Positions 7,902-15,347 of a DNA stretch of 64,000 nt are shown in pieces. A program made the translations under genes and the position numbers. Position 1 is the stretch's first letter; each line of letters starts with the position of its first letter. Location of the stretch: positions 1 to 64,000 of the forward strand of contig JOFO01000007.1 of NCBI GenBank assembly GCA_000721275.1. Reading direction: 5' to 3'. The notes below the pieces were generated by a model. It saw only the letters and a program-made list of their open reading frames with translations. It was not told the DNA's origin and did no database searches. Origin of the DNA: Microtetraspora glauca. GTDB taxonomy: Bacteria > Actinomycetota > Actinomycetes > Streptomycetales > Streptomycetaceae.

Positions 7902-9286
7902 GCTCCTTGGGCGGACGGCTGCTCGGTCGGCCAGGGGAGGGCGAGCAGGTCGAGGCGCCGGCCGGGCTCGGCGCCGCCGGGCGGGACGACGGCCATGGCG
8001 TCGGCGGCGGCGATGCCGCGCAGCATGGCGGGACCGTGGTAGCGCAGCGGCACGACGACCCCGTCCCGGTGGACGACGGGGACGAGCCGGGTGTCGTACG
8101 GGTGTCCCTGCACGCCTTCACCGACGGGCAGGCGGTACGGGGACACCTGCGGGGCCTCGGCGGGTCCTCGCGGCGCGGGGTCCTGGGGCGCGGATCCTCG
8201 CGGCGCGGGCTCGGCGAGGGCGGCGAGCAGGGGGGCGGCGAGGGTGAGGAGGCCGGAGACGGCGGCGAGCGGGTTGCCCGGCAGGCCTACGAGGTGGCGT
8301 CCGGCGTCGAGCCGGGCGAGCAGCATGGGGTGCCCGGGGCGGACCTTCACGCCGTCGACGAGCAGGAGCGCGCCGGCCCGGTCGAGGACCCGGTGGACGT
8401 GGTCCACGGGCCCGGCGGCGGTGCCGCCGGTGGTGACGACGAGGTCGGCGGTGGAACCCGTGACGGCGGCGTACAGGGCCTCGGCGTCGTCGCCGATCCG
8501 GCGGGTCGCCAGGACCTCGGCGCCGAGCGCCGTGAGCCAGGGGCCGAGCATCGGGCCGAGCGCGTCCCGGATCAGGCCGTCGTGGGGGAGTCCGGAGGTC
8601 AGCAGCTCGTCGCCGAGGACGAGGACCTCCACCGAGGGACGGGGCAGCACGGCGGCCTCGTCGTAGCCGGCGGCGGCGGCGAGGCCGAGCACGGCGGGGG
8701 TCACGGGGGTGCCGGCGGGCAGCAGCACGTCACCGGCGCGGCACTCCTGGCCCCGGGGCCGGACGTCCTGCCCGGTGACGACGTCGCGGAGGGGGTGCAG
8801 CAGAACCGTTCCGGCCTCGGAGGTGCCGGTGCGGGAGTGCTCGCTGCGGACGACGGCGGTGGCGCCGGCGGGGACACGGCCGCCGGTGGCGATCCGTACC
8901 GCCTCACCGGGGGCGAGGGCGGCGGCCCCGGCGTGCCCGGCGAGGACGGACTCCTCGCGCACGGTCCAGGGGCCCGGTCCCGCGACCGCCCACCCGTCCA
9001 TGGCGGAGCTGTCGAAGGACGGCAGGTCGGTGAGGGCCCGCAGCGGTTCCGCGAGGGTCCGGCCGAGGGCCTGCCCGAGCGGTACGCGGACGGGCGGACG
9101 GTCCGTGGCCGCGCGGGCCTCGGTTCCGGCGCGGGCGGCGCGGGCGCGCGCCTCGGGCCAGGGGGTGGCGCGGTGGTGCCCGTGCCCGTCTCCGTGCCCG
9201 TGTCCGTGCCCGTGCCCGTGCTCTTGCTCGTGCCCGGCGGCGGACGCGGCGGGGGCGGCGGTGGGGACGGGTTGGCCGGGGGTCAT
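7889..9286 (-). CDS. moeA: Molybdopterin molybdotransferase MoeA with His-rich N-terminus
   Basis: A 465-aa MoeA that inserts molybdate into adenylylated molybdopterin. Family marks are LPSFDSSAMDGWAV, VRIATGGRVPAGATAVV, the MogA-like domain with LVVTTGGTAAGPVDHVHRVL, and LVGLPGNPLAAVSG. Residues 19-38 form a His-Gly run (HEQEHGHGHGHGHGDGHGHH) not part of the usual fold, possibly a metal-binding or storage tail. The ATG overlaps the mobA-like stop by 4 bp (ATGA), and the stop lies inside parS. With the mobA-like gene it forms a molybdenum-cofactor pair; no molybdoenzyme is encoded nearby. Confidence 0.92.
   Translation of the reverse strand: MTPGQPVPTAAPAASAAGHEQEHGHGHGHGHGDGHGHHRATPWPEARARAARAGTEARAATDRPPVRVPLGQALGRTLAEPLRALTDLPSFDSSAMDGWAVAGPGPWTVREESVLAGHAGAAALAPGEAVRIATGGRVPAGATAVVRSEHSRTGTSEAGTVLLHPLRDVVTGQDVRPRGQECRAGDVLLPAGTPVTPAVLGLAAAAGYDEAAVLPRPSVEVLVLGDELLTSGLPHDGLIRDALGPMLGPWLTALGAEVLATRRIGDDAEALYAAVTGSTADLVVTTGGTAAGPVDHVHRVLDRAGALLLVDGVKVRPGHPMLLARLDAGRHLVGLPGNPLAAVSGLLTLAAPLLAALAEPAPRGSAPQDPAPRGPAEAPQVSPYRLPVGEGVQGHPYDTRLVPVVHRDGVVVPLRYHGPAMLRGIAAADAMAVVPPGGAEPGRRLDLLALPWPTEQPSAQGACFT
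9175..9233. repeat. Degenerate 6-bp repeat tract encoding His-Gly run
   Basis: A run of CGTGCC/CGTGTC-type hexamers inside moeA that encodes the His-Gly segment on the minus strand. Slippage-prone, so repeat number may differ between strains. Confidence 0.7.
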
Positions 9287-10245
9287 CCGGCCTCGTCCTG
9301 TTCGGCCGCCCAGCGCTGGGCGAGCGCGGCGGCCTTGCGGGCGGCCTCCGCGACCGCCTCGGCGGGGGCCGTCCCGTTCGCGGCGGCCCGCGCCGCCGCG
9401 TAGCCGACGAGGAAGGTCGTCAGCGGCGCGGCGGGGCGGGCGACGCCGTGGGCGGCGTCACGGGCCAGGTCGAGCAGGACGCCGGTGTCGACGTCCAGGT
9501 CGAGGCCCAGTTCGGTCTTGGCTGCGGTGATCCATTCGTCCAGCACGGCTCCATGGTCCCTGATGCGGGCCCGGGCCGTGGCGATGTCCTCCCAGGTGTC
9601 GCAGTCGAAGGACGCCTCCGGCTCGTCCGGCCCGGCCGGCACCCGCACGGTCCGCAGCCCGCCGGTGAGCTTCCGGAGCGGCAGGTGGTCGAGCTCCCCG
9701 TGGGCGTCCCGCAGCCCGTCGAGCGCGCGGCGCAGCGCTCCGGCCCGGTAGACGGCGACCAGCGGCTGCTCGCGTCCGCCGGCGTCGGTGAGCAGCGCGG
9801 CCCCGGCGTCCGGCGCGCCGTCGAGCGCGGCGAGCAGCCGTCCGACGGTGGCCTCCCCGAGGAACGGCAGGTCGGCGGAGAGCACGAGCAGGACCTCGGG
9901 CGCGGTGGCGGGTGCTCCGGCGGAAAGCTCTGTCGCGGGCGGCCGGGCCTCCGGGGCCTCCGTCGCGAGTGCCGGCACCTCCACGGGCTCCTCGGCGAGT
10001 GCCCGCGCGCCCGCGTCCAGCGCGGCGACGGGGCCGGTGCCGATCCGCTGCTCGCGGGTCCAGCGGACGGGGCGGACGGTCGGGCGCGGGTCGCCGACGA
10101 CCACGGTGCGGCGGGCGCCGGCGCAGGCGGCGAGCACCCGGTCGAGCAGGGCCCGGCCGCCGACCCGTACCCCGGGCTTGTCCGCGCCGCCGAGGCGCCG
10201 CGCGGCGCCTCCGGCGAGCACGACGGCGTCGTATGCGGTGGTCAC
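9283..10245 (-). CDS. MobA-like nucleotidyltransferase with DUF6457-type C-terminus
   Basis: A 320-aa protein with GTG start. The N-terminal ~225 residues are a MobA/NTP-transferase domain: VVLAGGAARRLGGADKP is the nucleotide-binding signature, LLVLSADLPFLGE holds the metal-binding Asp, and DCDTWEDIATAR closes the fold. It would attach GMP (or CMP) to molybdopterin. The last ~90 residues (VLDEWITAAKTELGLDLDVDTGVLLDLARDAAHGVARPAAPLTTFLVGYAA...) form a small helical domain seen as DUF6457 in actinobacteria, also known as a free-standing protein; its role is unknown. Coupled to moeA by a 4-bp overlap. The DUF number is from memory. Confidence 0.85.
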   Translation of the reverse strand: MTTAYDAVVLAGGAARRLGGADKPGVRVGGRALLDRVLAACAGARRTVVVGDPRPTVRPVRWTREQRIGTGPVAALDAGARALAEEPVEVPALATEAPEARPPATELSAGAPATAPEVLLVLSADLPFLGEATVGRLLAALDGAPDAGAALLTDAGGREQPLVAVYRAGALRRALDGLRDAHGELDHLPLRKLTGGLRTVRVPAGPDEPEASFDCDTWEDIATARARIRDHGAVLDEWITAAKTELGLDLDVDTGVLLDLARDAAHGVARPAAPLTTFLVGYAAARAAANGTAPAEAVAEAARKAAALAQRWAAEQDEAG

Positions 10246-10268
10246 CCCGGCAAGTATGGTCCGTCGCC

Positions 10269-10320
10269 GCCCGGCGCGGCCCGGCCGGTCTCCTGGTGAG
10301 ACGGGCCGGGGGCGCCGGGC
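10269..10320. terminator. Imperfect GC-rich hairpin after the bkd operon
   Basis: GCCCGGCGCGGCCCGGCCGGTCTC faces GAGACGGGCCGGGGGCGCCGGGC around the loop CTGGT, with some mismatches in the middle. It is just past the end of the E2 gene and ahead of mobA on the same strand. Confidence 0.6.
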
Positions 10321-10326
10321 CGCCGG

Positions 10327-11691
10327 TCAGACGGTGCGCAGCAGCACGGCGGGCTGTTCGACGCAGTCGGCGACGTACCGGAGGAAGCCGCCGGCCGTGC
10401 CGCCGTCGCAGACGCGGTGGTCGAAGGTGAGCGAGAGCTGCACCACCTGACGGACGGCCAGTTCGCCCTGGTGGACCCAGGGCTTGGGGATGATCCGGCC
10501 GACGCCGAGCATCGCCGCCTCGGGGTGGTTGACGATCGGCGTGGAGCCGTCGACCCCGAACACCCCGTAGTTGTTGAGGGTGAAGGTGCCGCCGGTGAGG
10601 TCGGCCGGGGTGAGGGTGCCCTGCCGGGCCGACTCGGTGAGCCGGGCGAACTCCTCGGTCAGCGACTCGGCGGTCCGCTTCCCGGCGTCCCTGACCACGG
10701 GGACGACGAGCCCGCGCGGGGTCTGCGCGGCGAAGCCGAGGTGCACGTCGGGCAGCCGGACGATCTCGCGGGCGGCCGTGTCCACGGTGGAGTTCAGCTC
10801 GGGGAAGCGGGCCAGCGCGTGGACGCAGATCCGGGCCAGGAGCGCGAGGAGCGAGATCTTCGGCCCGCACGCCGCGTTCATCGCGGCCCGCGCGGCCATG
10901 AGCGCGGTGGCGTCGGCGTCCACCCAGCAGGTCGCGTCGGGGATCTCGGTGCGGCTGCGGGAGAGCTTGTCGGCGACGGCTCCGCGCAGCCCGCGCAGCG
11001 GGATCCGCTCGCCCGCGGCCGGTGCGGACGCGGCGGGTGCGGGGGCCGGCGCGACGGGCGTCTCGCGGGCGGTGAGGGCCCGCTCGACGTCGGCCCGCAG
11101 GATCAGGCCCTCGGGTCCCGAGCCGCGCACCTCGCGCAGGTCGAGGCCGCGGTCCCGGGCCAGCTTCCGCACCAACGGGGAGATGACCGGCACCGGCCCG
11201 GCGGGCGCGGCAGCGGGGACCGGGGCGGCGGCCACGGGGGCCGCCGCGCGGGTGGGACCGGCCGTCGTGGTCGGCGTGGAAGAGACGACGGCCGGGGACT
11301 GGGGGCGGATCCGGCGCCGGCGGGCCGCGGGGCCGGCCGTGCCGTAGCCGACGAGGACGTTGCCGGAGTACTCGGAGGAGACGGCGTCCCCGGCGGCCGG
11401 TTCGGCCGCGGGCGCGTCGGCCGATGCCGCGCCGTCCGCTCCGGAGGCGCCCACCGCGACCGTCAGGAGCGGCGCGCCGACGGGCAGTTCGGTGCCCTCG
11501 TCGCCGAAGCGGGCGGTGACCACGCCGCCGTACGGGCAGGGCACCTCGACCATCGCCTTGGCGGTCTCGACCTCGACGACGGGCTGGTCGACGGCGACGA
11601 CGTCGCCGACGTCCACGAGCCAGCGGACGATCTCCGCCTCGGTGAGTCCTTCACCGAGGTCGGGCAGCTTGAACTCCAGGACCTGGGCCAT
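10327..11691 (-). CDS. bkdC: Branched-chain 2-oxoacid dehydrogenase E2 (dihydrolipoyl acyltransferase)
   Basis: A 454-aa E2 core subunit. The lipoyl domain comes first, with the lipoylated Lys in ETAKAMVEV (about residue 43). A Pro/Ala linker leads to the E1/E3-binding domain (SPLVRKLARDRGLDLREVRGSGPEGLILRADVERAL). The catalytic domain ends with HRVCDGGTAGGF, whose His and Asp are the acyltransferase residues. An upstream in-frame start adds six residues, but the ATG at 11691 overlaps the E1beta stop by one base (TGATG) and precedes the conserved MAQVLEFKLPDLGEG. It would make isobutyryl-, isovaleryl- and 2-methylbutyryl-CoA, precursors for branched fatty acids and polyketides. Confidence 0.93.
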   Translation of the reverse strand: MAQVLEFKLPDLGEGLTEAEIVRWLVDVGDVVAVDQPVVEVETAKAMVEVPCPYGGVVTARFGDEGTELPVGAPLLTVAVGASGADGAASADAPAAEPAAGDAVSSEYSGNVLVGYGTAGPAARRRRIRPQSPAVVSSTPTTTAGPTRAAAPVAAAPVPAAAPAGPVPVISPLVRKLARDRGLDLREVRGSGPEGLILRADVERALTARETPVAPAPAPAASAPAAGERIPLRGLRGAVADKLSRSRTEIPDATCWVDADATALMAARAAMNAACGPKISLLALLARICVHALARFPELNSTVDTAAREIVRLPDVHLGFAAQTPRGLVVPVVRDAGKRTAESLTEEFARLTESARQGTLTPADLTGGTFTLNNYGVFGVDGSTPIVNHPEAAMLGVGRIIPKPWVHQGELAVRQVVQLSLTFDHRVCDGGTAGGFLRYVADCVEQPAVLLRTV

Positions 11692-12728
11692 CAGTTCCCC
11701 GCCTCCCACTGGAGCCGCGCGACCGCGTCCAGGACCCGGTCGACACCCGGCAGGTGGTGCCGCTCCAGCATCGGCGGCGGGTACGGGATGTCGAAGCCCG
11801 CGACCCGCAGCACCGGAGCCTCCAGGTGGTGGAAGCAGCGCTCGGTGATCCGGGCGGCGATCTCCGCGCCGGGGCCGGCGAAGCCGCCGGACTCGTGGAC
11901 CACGACCGCGCGGCCGGTGCGCCGCACCGACGCGGCGACGGTCTCCTCGTCGAACGGCACGAGCGACCGGAGGTCCACGACCTCCAGGTCCCAGCCCTCG
12001 GCGGTGGCCGCCTCGGCGGCCTCCAGGCAGACCGGCAGGGACGGGCCGTAGGTGATGAGGGTGGCGCTGGTGCCGGGGCGCCGCACCACGGCCCTGCCGA
12101 TGGGCTCCACGCGCGCGGGTGCCTCGGGCGACCAGTCGGACTTGGACCAGTAGAGCCGCTTGGGCTCCAGGAAGACGACCGGGTCGTCGGAGGCGATGGC
12201 CGCCCGCAGCAGCCCGTAGGCGTCCTCGACGGTCGCCGGGGTGACGACGTGCAGGCCGGGGGTGGCCATGTAGTAGATCTCGGAGGAGTCGCTGTGGTGC
12301 TCGACGCCGCCGATCCCGCCGCCGTACGGCACCCGGATGACCATCGGCATCGGCATCGCGCCGCGCGTCCGGTTCCGCATCTTCGCCACGTGCGAGACGA
12401 GCTGCTCGAACGCCGGGTAGGCGAACGCGTCGAACTGCATCTCGACCACCGGCCGCAGGCCGTACATGGCCATGCCGACGGCGGTGCCGAGGATGCCCGC
12501 CTCGGCGAGCGGCGTGTCCGTGCAGCGGTCCTCGCCGAACTCCTTGGCGAGCCCGTCGGTGACCCGGAAGACCCCGCCGAGGGTGCCGACGTCCTCGCCC
12601 ATCACGTGGACGGTCGGGTCCTCGGCCATCGCGTCGCGCATGGCGCGCTGGAGCGCCTGCGCCATGGTGGCCGGCTTGGGCCGGCCGGCCGCCTTCGCGG
12701 CCGCCGCGCCGGTCGTCGCCGTCGTCAT
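11691..12728 (-). CDS. bkdB: Branched-chain 2-oxoacid dehydrogenase E1 beta subunit
   Basis: A 345-aa E1beta. Conserved segments are MAQALQRAMRDAMAEDPTVH, VMGEDVGTLGGVFRVTDGL, DTPLAEAGILGTAVGMAMYGLRPVVEMQF, RVPYGGGIGGVEHHSDSSEIYY and the transketolase C-domain (LITYGPSLPVCLEAAEAATAEG). With E1alpha it decarboxylates the 2-oxoacids from Val, Leu and Ile on thiamine diphosphate. The ATG lies in a 4-bp ATGA overlap with the E1alpha stop, so the three genes are translated together. Confidence 0.93.
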   Translation of the reverse strand: MTTATTGAAAAKAAGRPKPATMAQALQRAMRDAMAEDPTVHVMGEDVGTLGGVFRVTDGLAKEFGEDRCTDTPLAEAGILGTAVGMAMYGLRPVVEMQFDAFAYPAFEQLVSHVAKMRNRTRGAMPMPMVIRVPYGGGIGGVEHHSDSSEIYYMATPGLHVVTPATVEDAYGLLRAAIASDDPVVFLEPKRLYWSKSDWSPEAPARVEPIGRAVVRRPGTSATLITYGPSLPVCLEAAEAATAEGWDLEVVDLRSLVPFDEETVAASVRRTGRAVVVHESGGFAGPGAEIAARITERCFHHLEAPVLRVAGFDIPYPPPMLERHHLPGVDRVLDAVARLQWEAGN

Positions 12729-13876
12729 CGGCTCTCGTCCTCCGCTTCGAGTTCGGCCCGCAGCCGCGCCGCCTGCTCGCGCAGCTGCGCGGTCTGCTCG
12801 GCGTACACGTGCGTGAAGAGGTCCATCGGGTCGAGCACCGGGTCGGCGTTCATCCGCTCGCGCAGCTCCGCGGCCATCGTCTCGGCGGCCTCGGCCGCGG
12901 CGCGGCGGCCGTCCTCGTCGAGGAGGCCCCGCTCGGTCAGCTCCCGCTCCAGGAGCAGCACCGGGTCGTGCGCCCGCCAGGCCTCGACCTCGCCGTCCGC
13001 GCGGTAGCGGGTGGCGTCGTCGGCGTTGGTGTGGGCGTCGATCCGGTAGGTGATCGCCTCCACGAGGGTCGGTCCGCCGCCGCGCCGGGCGCGGGCGACG
13101 GCCTCGGTGAGGACCTGGTGGACGGCGACCGCGTCGTTGCCGTCGACCAGGCGGCCCGGCATGCCGTAGCCGACGGCCTTGTGGGCGAGCGAGGGGGCGG
13201 CGGTCTGCTTGGCCAGCGGCACGGAGATCGCGAAGCCGTTGTTCTGCACGAGGAAGACGACCGGCGCCTGCCAGACGGCGGCGAAGTTCAGCGCCTCGTG
13301 GAAGTCGCCCTCGCTGGTGCCGCCGTCGCCGACCATGGCGAGCGCGACCACGTCGTCGCCCTTGAGCCGGGCCGCGTGGGCCAGGCCCACGGCGTGCGGC
13401 AGCTGGGTGGCGAGCGGGGTGCACAGCGGGGCGACGCGGTGCTCGCGCGGGTCGTAGCCGGTGTGCCAGTCGCCGCGGAGCAGGGTGAGCGCCTGGACGG
13501 GGTCGAGGCCGCGGGCGACGGCCGCGAGGGTGTCCCGGTAGGACGGGAAGAGCCAGTCGCGCTCCTCCAGGGCGAGGGCGGCGGCGACCTCGCACGCCTC
13601 CTGGCCGGTGGTGGACGGGTAGACCGCGAGCCGGCCCTGCTTGGTCAGGGCGGTCGCCTGGGCGTTGTACCGGCGCCCGCGGACCAGCTCCGCGTAGAGC
13701 CGGCGCAGCAGCGCGGGGTCGGCGTCGGCCACGGCGTCCGTGCCGAGCACGCGCAGCGGCTCGGTGTCGGGCAGCAGCGGGGCGGGATCGGTCCGCGGTC
13801 GCCAGGCCGGCGGCGGCGTGGGCCGGTAGGCCGTGTCGGCGAGCGGCTCCTGGACTGTCGAACTGCGCTGTTGCAA
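12725..13876 (-). CDS. bkdA: Branched-chain 2-oxoacid dehydrogenase E1 alpha subunit
   Basis: About 383 aa from the start chosen here. The ThDP motif GDGGTSEGDFHEALNFAAVW...VQNN is intact (about residues 190-220), and the phosphorylation-loop region ITYRIDAHTNADDATRYR is present. The longest frame begins at 13945, but that start lies inside the promoter region and its first ~23 residues do not look conserved. A TTG at 13876 has a perfect AGGAGG eight bases upstream and is preferred. Divergent from the Lrp/AsnC regulator across a gap holding two dyads and a DnaA box. The E3 subunit is not in the window. Confidence 0.88.
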   Translation of the reverse strand: MQQRSSTVQEPLADTAYRPTPPPAWRPRTDPAPLLPDTEPLRVLGTDAVADADPALLRRLYAELVRGRRYNAQATALTKQGRLAVYPSTTGQEACEVAAALALEERDWLFPSYRDTLAAVARGLDPVQALTLLRGDWHTGYDPREHRVAPLCTPLATQLPHAVGLAHAARLKGDDVVALAMVGDGGTSEGDFHEALNFAAVWQAPVVFLVQNNGFAISVPLAKQTAAPSLAHKAVGYGMPGRLVDGNDAVAVHQVLTEAVARARRGGGPTLVEAITYRIDAHTNADDATRYRADGEVEAWRAHDPVLLLERELTERGLLDEDGRRAAAEAAETMAAELRERMNADPVLDPMDLFTHVYAEQTAQLREQAARLRAELEAEDESR

Positions 13877-13947
13877 CGAGTCCACCTCCTCGTGGGAGCG
13901 GGCATAAGACCCGAAGGCGGGTGGCGCGGATGTGGCGCGCCTCACCT

Positions 13948-13961
13948 ACCGATTGTTCGGT
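13948..13961. promoter_or_regulatory. TetR-type dyad ACCGA-N4-TCGGT in bkd promoter region
   Basis: ACCGATTGTTCGGT is a perfect dyad of the same form as the two sites in the paa promoters (16977-16990 and 21610-21623). It suggests that the paa-linked TetR regulator, or a relative, also acts on bkd. Confidence 0.6.
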
Positions 13962-13979
13962 CGTGGAGGCATTTTGGCT

Positions 13980-13998
13980 ACAGGCACCTCCAGCCTGT
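13980..13998. promoter_or_regulatory. Inverted repeat, candidate Lrp/BkdR operator
   Basis: ACAGGC-N7-GCCTGT is a perfect 6-bp dyad in the gap between bkdA and the divergent Lrp/AsnC gene. Its position fits autoregulation and bkd control; the binding preference of the protein is not known from sequence. Its right arm overlaps a perfect DnaA box (13996-14004). Confidence 0.4.
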
Positions 13999-14004
13999 GG
14001 ACAA
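13996..14004 (-). promoter_or_regulatory. DnaA box TTGTCCACA
   Basis: The plus strand reads TGTGGACAA, an exact match to the favoured Streptomyces DnaA box on the minus strand, in the bkdA-bkdR gap. Confidence 0.6.
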
Positions 14005-14062
14005 ACGGTTCTCCACGGCCTGGGATAGAGACAGGTCGTCCACCGGAGAGAGGCGGGGGGAC

Positions 14063-14629
14063 ATGGCGGATGAACAAATGGCCGTCGCCCGGGGCGGGGC
14101 CCCGGACGACACGGCGGGGGACGCGGCGGGCGAGGTGCTGAGCGCGCCCCCGGACACGCCGGCGTACGCCGTCCCGGCACGCCCGCTGGACGCGATAGAC
14201 CGGGACATCCTGCGACTGCTCCAGACGGACGGCCGCGCCTCGGTGCGCTCCGTCGCCGAGCGCGTCCACGTCTCCCGGGCCAACGCGTACGCCCGGATCA
14301 ACCGGCTCATCGACGACGGCGTGATCCGGGGCTTCAGCGCCCGGGTCAACCACGAGCGGGCCGGCCACGGCGCCTCCGCCTACATCACGCTCAAGATCGT
14401 CCAGAACTCCTGGCGCACGGTCCGCGAACAGCTGAAGGCGCTCCCCGGCGCCGCGCACATCGCGCTGGTCAGCGGCGACTTCGACGTCCTGCTGCTGGTC
14501 CACACCCCGGACAACCGGACCCTGCGGGAGCTGGTCCTCACCCGCCTCCAGGCCATCCCGGAGGTGCTCTCCACCCGCACCCTCCTCGTCTTCGACGAGA
14601 TGGACCTGAACGCCGACCCGAAGCCCTGA
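14063..14629 (+). CDS. bkdR: Lrp/AsnC family regulator (BkdR-like)
   Basis: A 188-aa transcriptional regulator. After a ~45-residue unstructured Ala/Asp-rich lead comes LDAIDRDILRLLQTDGRASVRSVAERVHVSRANAYARINRLIDDGVIRGF, the classic Lrp HTH. The C-terminal RAM domain (ALPGAAHIALVSGDFDVLLLVHTPDNRTLRELVLTRLQAIPEV) would bind an amino or oxo acid. The ATG follows a GGGGGG-type ribosome binding site. Divergent from bkdABC as in other Streptomyces, where BkdR controls that operon. The gene symbol rests on this context. Confidence 0.88.
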   Translation: MADEQMAVARGGAPDDTAGDAAGEVLSAPPDTPAYAVPARPLDAIDRDILRLLQTDGRASVRSVAERVHVSRANAYARINRLIDDGVIRGFSARVNHERAGHGASAYITLKIVQNSWRTVREQLKALPGAAHIALVSGDFDVLLLVHTPDNRTLRELVLTRLQAIPEVLSTRTLLVFDEMDLNADPKP

Positions 14630-14646
14630 CGGCCCCGCACGCGCGC

Positions 14647-14676
14647 GAGGGCCCCGGGAACGTCCCCGGGGCCCTC
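14647..14676. terminator. Hairpin terminator after bkdR
   Basis: GAGGGCCCCGGG and CCCGGGGCCCTC form a perfect 12-bp stem with a 6-base loop, followed by TCATACTCC. It separates bkdR from the convergent TetR gene. Confidence 0.85.
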
Positions 14677-14756
14677 TCATACTCCTGCCGGCGCCTCAGC
14701 GGCCGGATCAGCGGCACCTAGCCGGAAGCGGCCGCACCGACCGCCCGCGGCCGGCC

Positions 14757-15347
14757 TCAGCGCGGCTTGCGCAGCCCGTCGAAGGCCAGGTGGGCGACGG
14801 TCTCGGCGAGCTGGTCGCGCTCCGCCTGGTCGGGATGCGGCCGGTACCACTCCACCAGCGAGTTGATCATGCCGAAAAGCAGTCGGGTCGCGAGCCGGAT
14901 GTCCACGTCCGACCGCAGGTCGCCCTCGGCCGCCGCGGCCCCCAGCAGCTCGGCCACCCGGTGGTCGAACTCCCGGCGCCGCTCCATGGCCCACCGCTCC
15001 GTCGCGGTGTTGCCCCGCACCCGCAGCAGCAGCGTGACGTACGGCAGCTCCGCGATCAGCACCTCGACGGTCCGCCGGGTCACGTACTCGACCCGCTCCA
15101 CCGCCCGGCCGCGCACCGCGCCCGGCTCGTCGAGGACCGCGAAGAGCCCGTCCAGCGCCCGGCTGACGGCCCGCCGCAGCAGCTCCTCCTTGCCGGACAC
15201 GTGGTGGTAGATCGACGACTTGGAGATCCCGGCCGCCTTGGACAGGTGCTCCATGGACGTGCCGTCGTACCCGCGCTCGTTGAAGACCCGCACCGCGACC
15301 GAGAGCAGCGTCTCGGGGGTGTAGGTGTCGCGCCGTGCGGTGGTCAT
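14757..15347 (-). CDS. TetR/AcrR regulator of the paa genes (PaaR-like)
   Basis: A 196-aa TetR protein. The HTH is TYTPETLLSVAVRVFNERGYDGTSMEHLSKAAGISKSSIYHHVSGKEELLRRAV (about residues 8-60), and the rest is the helical ligand domain. The ATG overlaps the stop of the 3-hydroxyacyl-CoA dehydrogenase (ATGA), so it is co-translated with a paa-type enzyme. The shared ACCGA-N4-TCGGT dyads upstream of that operon/paaN, of paaA and of bkdA are the obvious candidate targets, and an aryl- or acyl-CoA is the probable inducer. Assignment as PaaR-like rests on context. Confidence 0.82.
   Translation of the reverse strand: MTTARRDTYTPETLLSVAVRVFNERGYDGTSMEHLSKAAGISKSSIYHHVSGKEELLRRAVSRALDGLFAVLDEPGAVRGRAVERVEYVTRRTVEVLIAELPYVTLLLRVRGNTATERWAMERRREFDHRVAELLGAAAAEGDLRSDVDIRLATRLLFGMINSLVEWYRPHPDQAERDQLAETVAHLAFDGLRKPR

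Noticed and set aside
6654..8042. Plus-strand open frames opposite the K+ channel and moeA genes
   Set aside because: Biased shadow translations with no recognisable domain; the minus-strand genes have clear motifs.
9175..9233. Short regular repeats as a CRISPR array
   Set aside because: Hexamer units without spacers, inside moeA. No cas genes or CRISPR array were seen anywhere in the window.
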